Assembly: GCA_005239165.1 (NCBI GenBank)
Contig: RAPG01000016.1
Span: forward strand, 28,286 to 92,285
Direction: 5' to 3'
From: Allopusillimonas ginsengisoli
GTDB taxonomy: Bacteria > Pseudomonadota > Gammaproteobacteria > Burkholderiales > Burkholderiaceae_B
Length of the DNA stretch: 64,000 nt
Shown here: positions 57,430-64,000 of the stretch, in pieces
Numbering within the stretch: position 1 is the stretch's first letter
Layout: each line of letters starts with the position of its first letter
Made by a program: the position numbers and the translations under genes
The notes under the pieces: generated by a model
What the model saw: only the letters and a program-made list of their open reading frames with translations
The model's database searches: none
Told to the model about the DNA's origin: nothing

Positions 57430-57722
57430 ACGTATGCATTGCCTGACACCCGGAGCGCGGTTAGTTTCGTCGCACCGGGTTTGTTGTGTTTTTTGCGCAC
57501 AGTGCGTCGGCGCGAGTTTTGTTGGGTAATCAGAAGGTTACGAATTAATTCGTTACGTATTGTGGCCTATGCTCAACACTTTGTAGCGATCTTGACTTTA
57601 TTTAAGCATTTATAAAGAAGTTCTCTGTCTATTGTGATATTTTTTTAACGAAACATTGATAAGCTGCCCAGCAAAAAGAAATCGGCAGACCTGTCACTTG
57701 GTCTATCTTAGAGCCGACAGAT

Positions 57723-58493
57723 ATGAAACTTCTCGAATTCGACCTGGAGCATCTGGCTACACTTTCCCCGTTGCAGCAACAGTATGGCGGTTACATTCGC
57801 GAGCTGATACCCGCCTGCACGGCACTGTATCGCCAGCCCTTCGAAACACTTGATCTCTCAGCCAGTGCGCCGGTGGCGCAAGGTAGTGAGCGGCGTGTTT
57901 ATTTACATCCCTATAACGAGCATTTCTTGCTTAAAGTGCTGTACCGCACTCATGCCGATGGTCTGAAAAAGACTGAAAAATGGCATAGGCGGTTTACGCG
58001 CTGCGGTATTTATCGCGGCTTTTTCACCGAGTTCTCCGAGTGTGTCACAGTGGCGGCACGCTTGTATGGCCAGAATCAAACTCTGCCTATCGCGCGAGTC
58101 GCTGGTGTGACTACGACCTCGCTCGGAATGGGGCTGATAGTCGAGAAAATTGTTGATGAATTCGGTGCCCTGGCTCCCAATCTGAGACAGGTGGTCGCAG
58201 CGCATGGCTTTACCGCCGAGTTACGCTCGATGCTGGATACTTTTTTTGCTGCGTTGGCAGACGCGCATGTGGTTTACAACGACGTAGGTCTGAGTAACAT
58301 CGCTTTCGGCAGAAATGCGAGTGGCATCAAAGGTTTATATCTGGTCGATGGTTTTGGGTCGCGGCAGTTGGTACCAGTTTATACCTGGAGTAAAAAACTG
58401 AATCGTCGTCGGCTAGAGCGCAAATATACGCGTATGCTGCAGAAAATAGATTCGGAGCATGCCCGTCAAGAAGTAAGCATTCTGGCTGTCTGA
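57723..58493 (+). CDS. YrbL-family protein (PhoP-regulon protein, kinase-like fold)
   Basis: A 256-residue cytoplasmic protein of the YrbL family. The segment VAQGSERRVYLHPYNEHFLLKVLYR resembles the YrbL N-lobe with a Lys, and DAHVVYNDVGLSNIAFG and YLVDGFGSRQLVP resemble the catalytic and metal-binding loops of kinase-like folds (NDVGLSNI; DGFG). In enterobacteria yrbL is a PhoP/PmrA-regulated gene; the activity is unknown. The gene is preceded by nearly 300 bases of AT-rich sequence (57540-57670) and followed by a strong terminator, so it is monocistronic. Confidence 0.82.
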   Translation: MKLLEFDLEHLATLSPLQQQYGGYIRELIPACTALYRQPFETLDLSASAPVAQGSERRVYLHPYNEHFLLKVLYRTHADGLKKTEKWHRRFTRCGIYRGFFTEFSECVTVAARLYGQNQTLPIARVAGVTTTSLGMGLIVEKIVDEFGALAPNLRQVVAAHGFTAELRSMLDTFFAALADAHVVYNDVGLSNIAFGRNASGIKGLYLVDGFGSRQLVPVYTWSKKLNRRRLERKYTRMLQKIDSEHARQEVSILAV

Positions 58494-58512
58494 TCAGCCC
58501 GAACGCACAAAC

Positions 58513-58534
58513 GGCGGCTTTGGCCGCCTTTTTT
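58513..58534 (+). terminator. Rho-independent terminator of yrbL-like gene
   Basis: GGCGGC pairs with GCCGCC around a 4-base loop (TTTG) and is followed by six T. It lies 20 bases past the stop codon. Confidence 0.88.
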
Positions 58535-58689
58535 ACGCCCGCCTTTTGTGTCACGATTTGGTTACTGAGCGCACTGAAATGAGGCTGATCGGGTGTGCAG
58601 CTAAACCCGGCATCTGCACATCAGCGGCAGCAGGATGGGGCAAACACAATGCGCTGGCGTTTTGCCTGTTGCGGGTTTCAAGCGCTACC

Positions 58690-60186
58690 TTAATCGTCAG
58701 AGCTGTTGCCGGGAAAGACCATATCGTGGTACCTGACAAAGCGGGTTTTTTTAACCATCCGGTAGCCTGTCCAGATGGCCAGGAACAGCGGAATACCTAT
58801 ATACGTTGCAACCACGCCGTGCCAGTCTATTTTGTCTTGAAGAAATGCCCCATAGTTTTGTCCCAGCGTGATGATTAGACATAACGCGAACGCGAACATA
58901 GGGCCAAAGGGGAAAAACCGGGACTGATACGGCAAGTCGTTCAGATCACGGCCCTGTTTTACATAGCCGCGCCGGAAACGGTAATGACTGACCGCGATGC
59001 CCAGCCAGGCAATAAAGCCCGTCATGCCAGAAGTGTTTAACAGCCAGATATACACCGAAGTAGGGCTGTAGATTGAACTGATAAAACAAAGTGCAGCAAC
59101 CACCGTGGTGGCAATTAGTGCGTAGCGTGGTACCCCGTTGGCTGTCAGCCGCGCAAAAATGCGTGGTGCTTTGCCTTCGCGGGCGAGGTTGAACAGCATG
59201 CGGGTAGATGCATACATGCCTGAATTGCCCGCAGAGAGCACCGAGGTCAAGACCACGGCGTTCATGAGGGCTGCGGCAGAAAGCAGGCCTGCCTTCTCAA
59301 AGACCAGCGTAAACGGGCTGACACTGATGTCGCTGACTTCATTGCGTAATAATTGTGGATCGGTATAAGGGATAAGCGAGCCGATAATAAAGATGGCAAA
59401 TACATAAAAGAGCAGAATTCGCCAGAAAATTTGCCGGATTGCCCGCGGGATGTTACGCCTGGGGTTTTCAGATTCTCCGGCGGCAACACCGATGAGCTCA
59501 GTGCCTTGAAACGAAAACCCTACAATCATCGCTACGCCTATCATGGCGGCAAAACCGCCAGGAAAAGGTGCATCACCCGCTGTCCAGTTTTGAAGTACCC
59601 CGCGCTCGGCACTCTGCAAAATACCGGTAATCATCAGTAGCCCGATGCCAATGAACACCAATACCGTTATCACCTTGATGGCTGCAAACCAGTATTCAGC
59701 CTCGCCAAAGCCCTTGACGGAGATAGAATTTAACAAAAACATCAACAGCAAGAATAATGCGCTCCAAATAATGCCCGGAATTTCTGGCAACCAGTAGCTC
59801 ATCACCAGTTGCGCAGCCACCAGGTCAACGGCGATGGTAACCGCCCAGTTGTACCAATAATTCCATCCAAGGGCGAAGCCGAAGCCTTCTTCTACATACT
59901 GTGCACCGTAGGTGGCAAATGAGCCCGATACGGGCATGTAGGCAGCGAGTTCACCCAGGCTGGTCATAAGAAAGTAAACCATCAAGCCGATCAGCATGTA
60001 AGACAGTAGGGCGCCACCTGGGCCGGCCTCTGCTATGGTTGCGCCTGAAGCAACAAACAGCCCGGTGCCTATAGATCCTCCGATGGCAATCATCGAAAGA
60101 TGCCGGGCCTTGAGCTCGCGGCGCAGAGTGGGAGCCTCTGTGCCGGGGGAAGAAGGTTGTTCTTTTTTTTGCATAAGGGTAATCAT
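58690..60186 (-). CDS. lysP: Lysine-specific permease LysP
   Basis: A 498-residue amino-acid/polyamine/organocation permease with 12 helices. It follows E. coli LysP very closely from memory: LRRELKARHLSMIAIGGSIG, GATIAEAGPGGALLSYMLIG, AAYMPVSGSFATYGAQYVEE, GFGFALGWNYWYNWAVTIAV and GFSFQGTELIGVAAGESENP (each cited to 20 residues or fewer) are nearly the same. It imports lysine with protons. Start ATG at 60186 or at 60174. It lies convergent with the YrbL-like gene. No lysine riboswitch was recognised upstream. The likeness to the enterobacterial protein is higher than that of its neighbours and may reflect transfer. Confidence 0.93.
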   Translation of the reverse strand: MITLMQKKEQPSSPGTEAPTLRRELKARHLSMIAIGGSIGTGLFVASGATIAEAGPGGALLSYMLIGLMVYFLMTSLGELAAYMPVSGSFATYGAQYVEEGFGFALGWNYWYNWAVTIAVDLVAAQLVMSYWLPEIPGIIWSALFLLLMFLLNSISVKGFGEAEYWFAAIKVITVLVFIGIGLLMITGILQSAERGVLQNWTAGDAPFPGGFAAMIGVAMIVGFSFQGTELIGVAAGESENPRRNIPRAIRQIFWRILLFYVFAIFIIGSLIPYTDPQLLRNEVSDISVSPFTLVFEKAGLLSAAALMNAVVLTSVLSAGNSGMYASTRMLFNLAREGKAPRIFARLTANGVPRYALIATTVVAALCFISSIYSPTSVYIWLLNTSGMTGFIAWLGIAVSHYRFRRGYVKQGRDLNDLPYQSRFFPFGPMFAFALCLIITLGQNYGAFLQDKIDWHGVVATYIGIPLFLAIWTGYRMVKKTRFVRYHDMVFPGNSSDD

Positions 60187-60767
60187 GACGGATCAAGGGT
60201 GTTGATCAGGTATGCCGTGGATGTCTCGCACAAAGGCACGGGTCAGGTCTGGCTCAGATCAGGCCAGCGCATATGTGCGCGGGCGGGCTGCTCTGGCGGT
60301 AATCTTAGGCGATGATCAGTCTCGTAAACTCGCCCGTTACAGCCCACACGGTACCAGTAAGGCCAAAATAGGCGGCGCTGAGCACCCCCGCCAGCAAAAG
60401 AGTGGGTAAAGGATGCCAATAATACAAAAAGGGACTGCGCGCGCGCATGAAATTCTCGGATGAAAAAGACCCACCTGGGGGTCAGCAAAAAGCGGGGTGT
60501 ACTGGCTGTATTTTGAGGGGGTGCAATTGCGCTCTGGAGAATAGCCCGCTGCCACGCAATGGGCATGTGTAAGCGCAGGCAGTATTCTAAAACATTTGAA
60601 CTTAGAGGGAAGGCCGGGGAGGGATAATGACCGGTCTGGGAGCTGCCGCACAAATAAAAAGCCCCCAAAGCCGAACCGCAGGTCGGTGTTTGGGGGCGGA
60701 TGAACGCCTGATCAGACTGTTTTGTGGAGACGAACAAAAACGCGGCGAGGTATTGCAGGACCAGAAA
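60187..60767. other. 580-base intergenic region upstream of lysP
   Basis: No supported gene. It holds the lysP promoter region and, at its right end, the terminator of the HMA-protein gene. I looked for lysine-riboswitch blocks on the minus strand and did not find them. A Gly-rich purine stretch (GAGGGGGTGCAATTG, near 60511-60525) and a GGGGTCAGCAAAAAGCGGGG segment are present without clear meaning. Confidence 0.4.
60655..60697 (-). terminator. Rho-independent terminator of HMA-protein gene
   Basis: GCCCCCAAA (60661-60669) pairs perfectly with TTTGGGGGC (60689-60697). On the minus strand the hairpin is followed by TTTTTATTTG. It lies 70 bases past the stop of the small HMA gene. Confidence 0.9.
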
Positions 60768-61022
60768 TTAGCCGCCGCAACCGCCGCAGCATTCGCCGTC
60801 TTCCCCATGCTTGGGTTTGGCGATTTCATACCCTGCTTCTTGCACTGCTTTTTTGAGCAGGGGGAGCGAGGTAAGCGTTTCATCAAAAGTAACTGAGGCG
60901 CGGTTGCTGGAAAACGAAACGTTAACATCGTTAACACCATTTACGGCATTGAGCGTCTGGGTGATGACCTCGGCGCACTGTGCGTCTTTCATGCCGGCAA
61001 GTTTAAGCATTCCTGTTTCCAT
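60768..61022 (-). CDS. Small HMA-domain protein with degenerate metal site and Cys-rich tail
   Basis: An 84-residue ferredoxin-like HMA fold: LKLAGMKDAQCAEVITQTLNAVNGV at the start and ASVTFDETLTSLPLLKKAVQEAGYEI (each cited in part). The usual copper motif GMTCxxC reads GMKDAQC, keeping only the second Cys. The C-terminus adds a Cys cluster, GEDGECCGGCGG, which could supply metal ligands. Start ATG at 61022 is preferred to the adjacent ATG at 61025 because AAGGA then lies six bases upstream; a longer reading to 61058 is unlikely. A terminator follows. Role unknown; metal trafficking is plausible. Confidence 0.75.
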   Translation of the reverse strand: METGMLKLAGMKDAQCAEVITQTLNAVNGVNDVNVSFSSNRASVTFDETLTSLPLLKKAVQEAGYEIAKPKHGEDGECCGGCGG

Positions 61023-61149
61023 CATTCTTCCTTCAGTGGACAAAAGCAGAAAGAGCACATCTCTTCCCTAAAGATGCATATTATATATATCTTTAGGAAT
61101 TCAGCAAGCTAGTAATGCCATTTGAGTCGATAAAGTGCACAGGCTTTGG

Positions 61150-61596
61150 CTAGTGATAGCCGATTCCCATCACATATTCACGCAGTAGTTCTTCGGTGTA
61201 CTCAACTTCTTTGAGTAGAACCTGAAGCACATCATTGGCGTAAAGCAATGCCAGCGGCATAGATGCAGCATTGGCGATGGGTATCTGCTTTAGGTCGTTA
61301 CGCTTCATGATGTTCCACACGGTCATCAGTTCGTCATCCGGGTGGCAAGAGATCACCTCGCGCGTCATGACTTGCGATACGGTTTCGGTACAGCTGCAGC
61401 CGGTACAGTGACTAAGCTGACGCACGACATCAGCATTGCTTACCACCCCAACCATGGTACCTGCGGCGTCACACACAATGACCAGTGTGGCGCGACCGCC
61501 TGTCAGCATTTTGGCGGCCTCTGTGACTGGGGCCGAGTCTGGCACGGTCATGAGTCGCTGGCTGGCCTCAGGCATTAAATTGCGAATATTTACCAT
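61150..61596 (-). CDS. CBS-domain protein with internal Cys cluster
   Basis: A 148-residue protein of two CBS motifs: ATLVIVCDAAGTMVGVVSNADVVRQL and SQVMTREVISCHPDDELMTVWNIMKRNDLKQIPI (each cited in part). Between them lies CTGCSC, three closely spaced cysteines not usual in CBS pairs, with further Cys in VIVCDAA and VISCHPD. CBS pairs bind adenine nucleotides; the Cys cluster suggests metal or redox sensing. It lies 130 bases upstream of the HMA gene on the same strand; the two may be linked in function. No named family was recognised beyond CBS. Confidence 0.8.
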   Translation of the reverse strand: MVNIRNLMPEASQRLMTVPDSAPVTEAAKMLTGGRATLVIVCDAAGTMVGVVSNADVVRQLSHCTGCSCTETVSQVMTREVISCHPDDELMTVWNIMKRNDLKQIPIANAASMPLALLYANDVLQVLLKEVEYTEELLREYVMGIGYH

Positions 61597-61926
61597 GGAC
61601 TACCCCTCGTGAGTAAGAAAGGAGCACAGAGTGACATCTGCGTTCAGGCGATGCGCTGCCTTCGTGATGATGACGTGGCGGCTGGATTGTAGTTAACACT
61701 ATAGCAAGCCCAGCTGTGTCGCACGCAGTAAATCAATACAGGCAAGCGGGTCGCGCATTGAGCGCGGCTTGTGTCGCTTTAGTATCTTCGGGCGCAAGCC
61801 TGTGCATGAAAACAGCATGGATTTTGATCCGGTATCCCGTTCGTTTGGACGGGGACAAATGCCTGAGCGGTCCTTATCATGAACTCTTCGTTTATTTGCC
61901 GGCGTTGCACGCATACGGATGGAACC
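61597..61926. other. Divergent promoter region, CBS gene / lipoprotein gene
   Basis: About 330 bases with no supported gene; several ORFs on both strands have no family likeness. It should carry the promoters of the leftward CBS gene and of the rightward lipoprotein and VWA genes. No operator was recognised. Confidence 0.4.
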
Positions 61927-62421
61927 ATGAGAACAAAAACAAGCGCCCTGGCGTTAGGCATAACGGTCTTTATTCTGGCTGGCTGTGGTGATGAAGACAG
62001 TACGCAGGCCCCGAAGCTGGGCGGGATCTATCAAGAGAAACTGGACAAAGCCTGGGAAACGGCGGGCAAAGGTGAGGTTCCCACCTTTGCGTGCGCAAAT
62101 GTCGTGGGTACGGCGGTTGGCATGCAGTCGGCAGGCCAGGGGAAGAAATCAGAGGCCGTGCAGGCCTATGAGGCTTGTTATGTCGATGCATTTGTTCATT
62201 TTTCAAATGCTTACATGAAGACAGAAGGTCGCGCCGAACTTAATGACCGTGGCCAGCCAGAAGGTTGCATCGGTTTGTATACATCCTACGTTATTCATAC
62301 GAACTCTCTGGGAAATTTCGCCAAAGATTTTGATATTGATGTGCAGGTTTTGAATAAAAAAATACATACAGGCTTAGATGAAACAGCGTCTTTATGCCTG
62401 CCGTTGATCTCGGGTCAGTAA
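61927..62421 (+). CDS. Putative lipoprotein, unknown function
   Basis: A 164-residue exported protein. The signal peptide MRTKTSALALGITVFILAGC ends in a lipobox (LAGC), so it should be lipid-anchored. The mature part has paired cysteines (FACANVVG, YEACYVDAF, PEGCIGLYTSY, ASLCLPL) and a helix-rich look. I do not recognise a family. The ATG at 61927 is chosen because it places the lipobox at the right distance; an in-frame ATG at 61879 would bury the signal peptide. A VWA-domain protein gene starts 31 bases downstream, so both are likely co-expressed and may act together at the envelope. Confidence 0.75.
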   Translation: MRTKTSALALGITVFILAGCGDEDSTQAPKLGGIYQEKLDKAWETAGKGEVPTFACANVVGTAVGMQSAGQGKKSEAVQAYEACYVDAFVHFSNAYMKTEGRAELNDRGQPEGCIGLYTSYVIHTNSLGNFAKDFDIDVQVLNKKIHTGLDETASLCLPLISGQ

Positions 62422-62452
62422 CTTCGCTTTATACGGTTATCAGGATATATAA

Positions 62453-64000
62453 ATGAGACGATTGAAACGCTTTGTATTGGCAAGCCTGCTGGCCGTATCG
62501 AGTCACGCTGCAATGGCTGCAGGACAGGCAATGATAGTGCTTGACGCCTCAGGTTCCATGTGGGGGCAGATTGACGGCAAACCCAAGCTGCAGATTGCCC
62601 GCGAGGCATTGGCGACTGTTCTTGACGGCGTGCCGCCTGACATGGAGCTGGGCCTGATTGCATACGGCCATCGCGAAAAAGGCAATTGCAAGGACATTGA
62701 GCTTATTGTCGAGCCTGCTGCTGGCACCGGTCCGGCCATTGCCCAGGCAGCAGCCAAGATGAAGTTTCTGGGTAAAACGCCATTGACCGCATCCGTCAGG
62801 CAGGCGGCCGAGGTGCTGCGTTATACCGAAGAAAAAGCAACCGTGATACTGATTACCGATGGCCTGGAAAACTGCAGTGCCGATCCGTGTGCGCTTGGCA
62901 CCGAGTTGGCCAGCCAGGGCATCGATTTTACAGCTCATGTGGTGGGTTTTGACCTTACCGATGCCGAGGGCAAACAAGTGGCTTGCCTGGCTGAAAGCAC
63001 CGGTGGTAAATACCTGTCGGCTTCCAATGCTGACCAACTGCGCGCCGCGTTGCTGAGCACGGTTATTGAACCGACTAAAAAAGCTGCTGAGCCTGAGGCT
63101 AAAAAAGAAGAACCGCTGGTATTGCCAAAAGCTACGTTGGCTCCCGATGAAACCGTCGCTATCGGCGATGATGTGCAGGTTAGCTGGACAGGGCCAGATG
63201 CCGATCATGATTACATCGACATCGTGCCTCATGACTACAAAGACACACATGGTGAGCTTTCATATACCTACACAAAGGATGGATCACCTCTTAGCGTCAG
63301 GGCACCCGGCAAGCCGGGCGAGTACAAGGTGCGTTATATCTGGCGCGGTACTGACGACAAGCGTCATGTGCTGGCTGAGGCGGCGTTGCCGGTTACTGAC
63401 AGCGAGGTGGCACTGGTGGCGCCCAGTGCGGTTGAGGCGGGCAGCTTCATCCCGGTCAAATGGAAGGGCCCTGCCAACAAAGGGGATTACATTGATCTTG
63501 TCCCTCAAAAGTTTAAGCGCACCAGCGGCGAGTTAAGTTATGTCTATGCAGGCGAAGAGTCTGAGATTGAACTGCGTGCACCTACCAAGCCTGGCAATTA
63601 TGAAATACGGTACGTATTAAAGGCTCCGGACAAAAAACGGGTTCTGGCGACTGTGGCGCTTGAGGTTACCAAGGCCGTTGCAACCCTGTCTATTCCCGAA
63701 ACCATCGAGGCAGGTTCATTGCTGCCGGTTTTCTGGACGGGGCCGGCAGGCAAGAAAGACTACGTTGATCTTGTCCCGGCAGATCACAAGCGGATCGGTG
63801 GAGAGCTCACATATTTTTGGACTGCAGATTCAGAAGATGGCGAAACTGGCGAGTTGAAGGCACCGACCAAAGCAGGGTCATACCTGGTGCGTTACATATT
63901 ACGTGGCGCGGGTGCTGACAGTATCATTGCAAGCCAGCCATTCACGGTTACCGCTGCCAAGGCCAGTGTGTCGGCCCCGGAGAGCGTGCAGGCAGGGTCC
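62453..64000 (+). CDS. Secreted VWA-domain protein with tandem ~90-residue repeats, cut by window edge
   Basis: At least 516 residues; the 3' end lies beyond the window. A signal peptide (LKRFVLASLLAVSSHAAMAA) is followed at once by a von Willebrand A domain (AMIVLDASGSMWGQIDG with the MIDAS DxSxS motif; TVILITDGLENCS). After a Lys/Glu-rich linker come at least three tandem repeats of about 88 residues, each with the pattern V.WTGP...DYIDLVP....GELSY.......APxKxGxYxVRYI (for example residues near 240, 325 and 415), and a fourth begins at the edge. The repeats look like Ig-type beta domains. The start has AGGA eight bases upstream. Likely an envelope or secreted adhesion/scaffold protein; partners unknown. 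Confidence 0.85.
   Translation, partial: MRRLKRFVLASLLAVSSHAAMAAGQAMIVLDASGSMWGQIDGKPKLQIAREALATVLDGVPPDMELGLIAYGHREKGNCKDIELIVEPAAGTGPAIAQAAAKMKFLGKTPLTASVRQAAEVLRYTEEKATVILITDGLENCSADPCALGTELASQGIDFTAHVVGFDLTDAEGKQVACLAESTGGKYLSASNADQLRAALLSTVIEPTKKAAEPEAKKEEPLVLPKATLAPDETVAIGDDVQVSWTGPDADHDYIDIVPHDYKDTHGELSYTYTKDGSPLSVRAPGKPGEYKVRYIWRGTDDKRHVLAEAALPVTDSEVALVAPSAVEAGSFIPVKWKGPANKGDYIDLVPQKFKRTSGELSYVYAGEESEIELRAPTKPGNYEIRYVLKAPDKKRVLATVALEVTKAVATLSIPETIEAGSLLPVFWTGPAGKKDYVDLVPADHKRIGGELTYFWTADSEDGETGELKAPTKAGSYLVRYILRGAGADSIIASQPFTVTAAKASVSAPESVQAGS

Noticed and set aside
60187..60767. Lysine riboswitch upstream of lysP
   Set aside because: The conserved lysine-riboswitch blocks were not found on the minus strand.

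Overview
The window looks like chromosome of a betaproteobacterium, most likely Burkholderiales/Alcaligenaceae. This is inferred from the fused SpeD-SpeE, a Bug-type (TctC) solute receptor gene beside a TPP-dependent enzyme, the gene style and the moderate GC content. There are no rRNA or tRNA genes, no CRISPR, no transposase and no phage genes. Most genes are close-packed metabolic, transport and regulatory genes. Both edges cut a gene: a TonB-dependent receptor on the left and a VWA repeat protein on the right.

Layout. (1) 1-2840: siderophore receptor, a FecR reduced to its cytoplasmic domain, a FecI-type sigma factor and a Fur-like box. (2) 3102-6349: a four-gene heme-copper operon (CuA subunit, catalytic subunit lacking the active-site Tyr, SCO/SenC, membrane protein) that matches the norSY-senC-orf1 (sNOR) type of nitric oxide reductase better than an oxidase. 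(3) 6590-14499: Hsp15, a class V aminotransferase, a DadA-like oxidoreductase, tonB-exbB-exbD with a strong terminator, and a two-component system. (4) 14734-21621: a secreted hypothetical protein and a full Mrp/Pha Na+(K+)/H+ antiporter operon in which mrpD is split in two. (5) 21723-33878: a low-oxygen island. It carries hemN behind a perfect FNR/DNR box, a DNR-like regulator, a polytopic membrane protein, an operon of a nitronate-monooxygenase-like gene with ubiU, ubiV, yqfA and ubiT behind a second FNR-like box, a class III ribonucleotide reductase (nrdD, a stand-alone glycyl-radical peptide, nrdG) behind paired NrdR boxes, and a DUF2249 gene. (6) 34131-39990: a FAN1-type VRR-NUC nuclease with an XPD/DinG-like helicase, csbD and speDE. 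(7) 40304-44495: two divergent TPP riboswitches. One precedes a sodium-solute symporter; the other precedes a short-chain dehydrogenase and a flavin monooxygenase of unknown role. (8) 44648-52641: MATE pump, a block of degenerate AAGCCA repeats, Fcy1-like cytosine deaminase, NSS and CDF transporters, a TPP-dependent decarboxylase-like enzyme and a frameshifted Bug receptor. (9) 52797-56172: YeeE/YedE thiosulfate-type transporter, a 53-residue membrane peptide, a periplasmic rhodanese and a Crp/Fnr regulator. (10) 56443-64000: diaminopimelate dehydrogenase, YrbL-like kinase fold, LysP, a small HMA protein, a Cys-containing CBS protein, a lipoprotein and the VWA protein.

How it fits together. 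The island of region 5 lets the cell make heme, ubiquinone and deoxyribonucleotides without oxygen. The NO-reductase-like operon and the DNR-like regulator suggest that the cell meets nitric oxide, as denitrifiers do, although no nar, nir or nos genes lie in the window. The most novel candidates are the TPP-riboswitch divergon with its uncharacterised enzyme pair, the class III reductase whose glycyl-radical site is on a separate 79-residue protein, and the sNOR-type operon. Everything here was read by eye from the sequence; no database search was possible.
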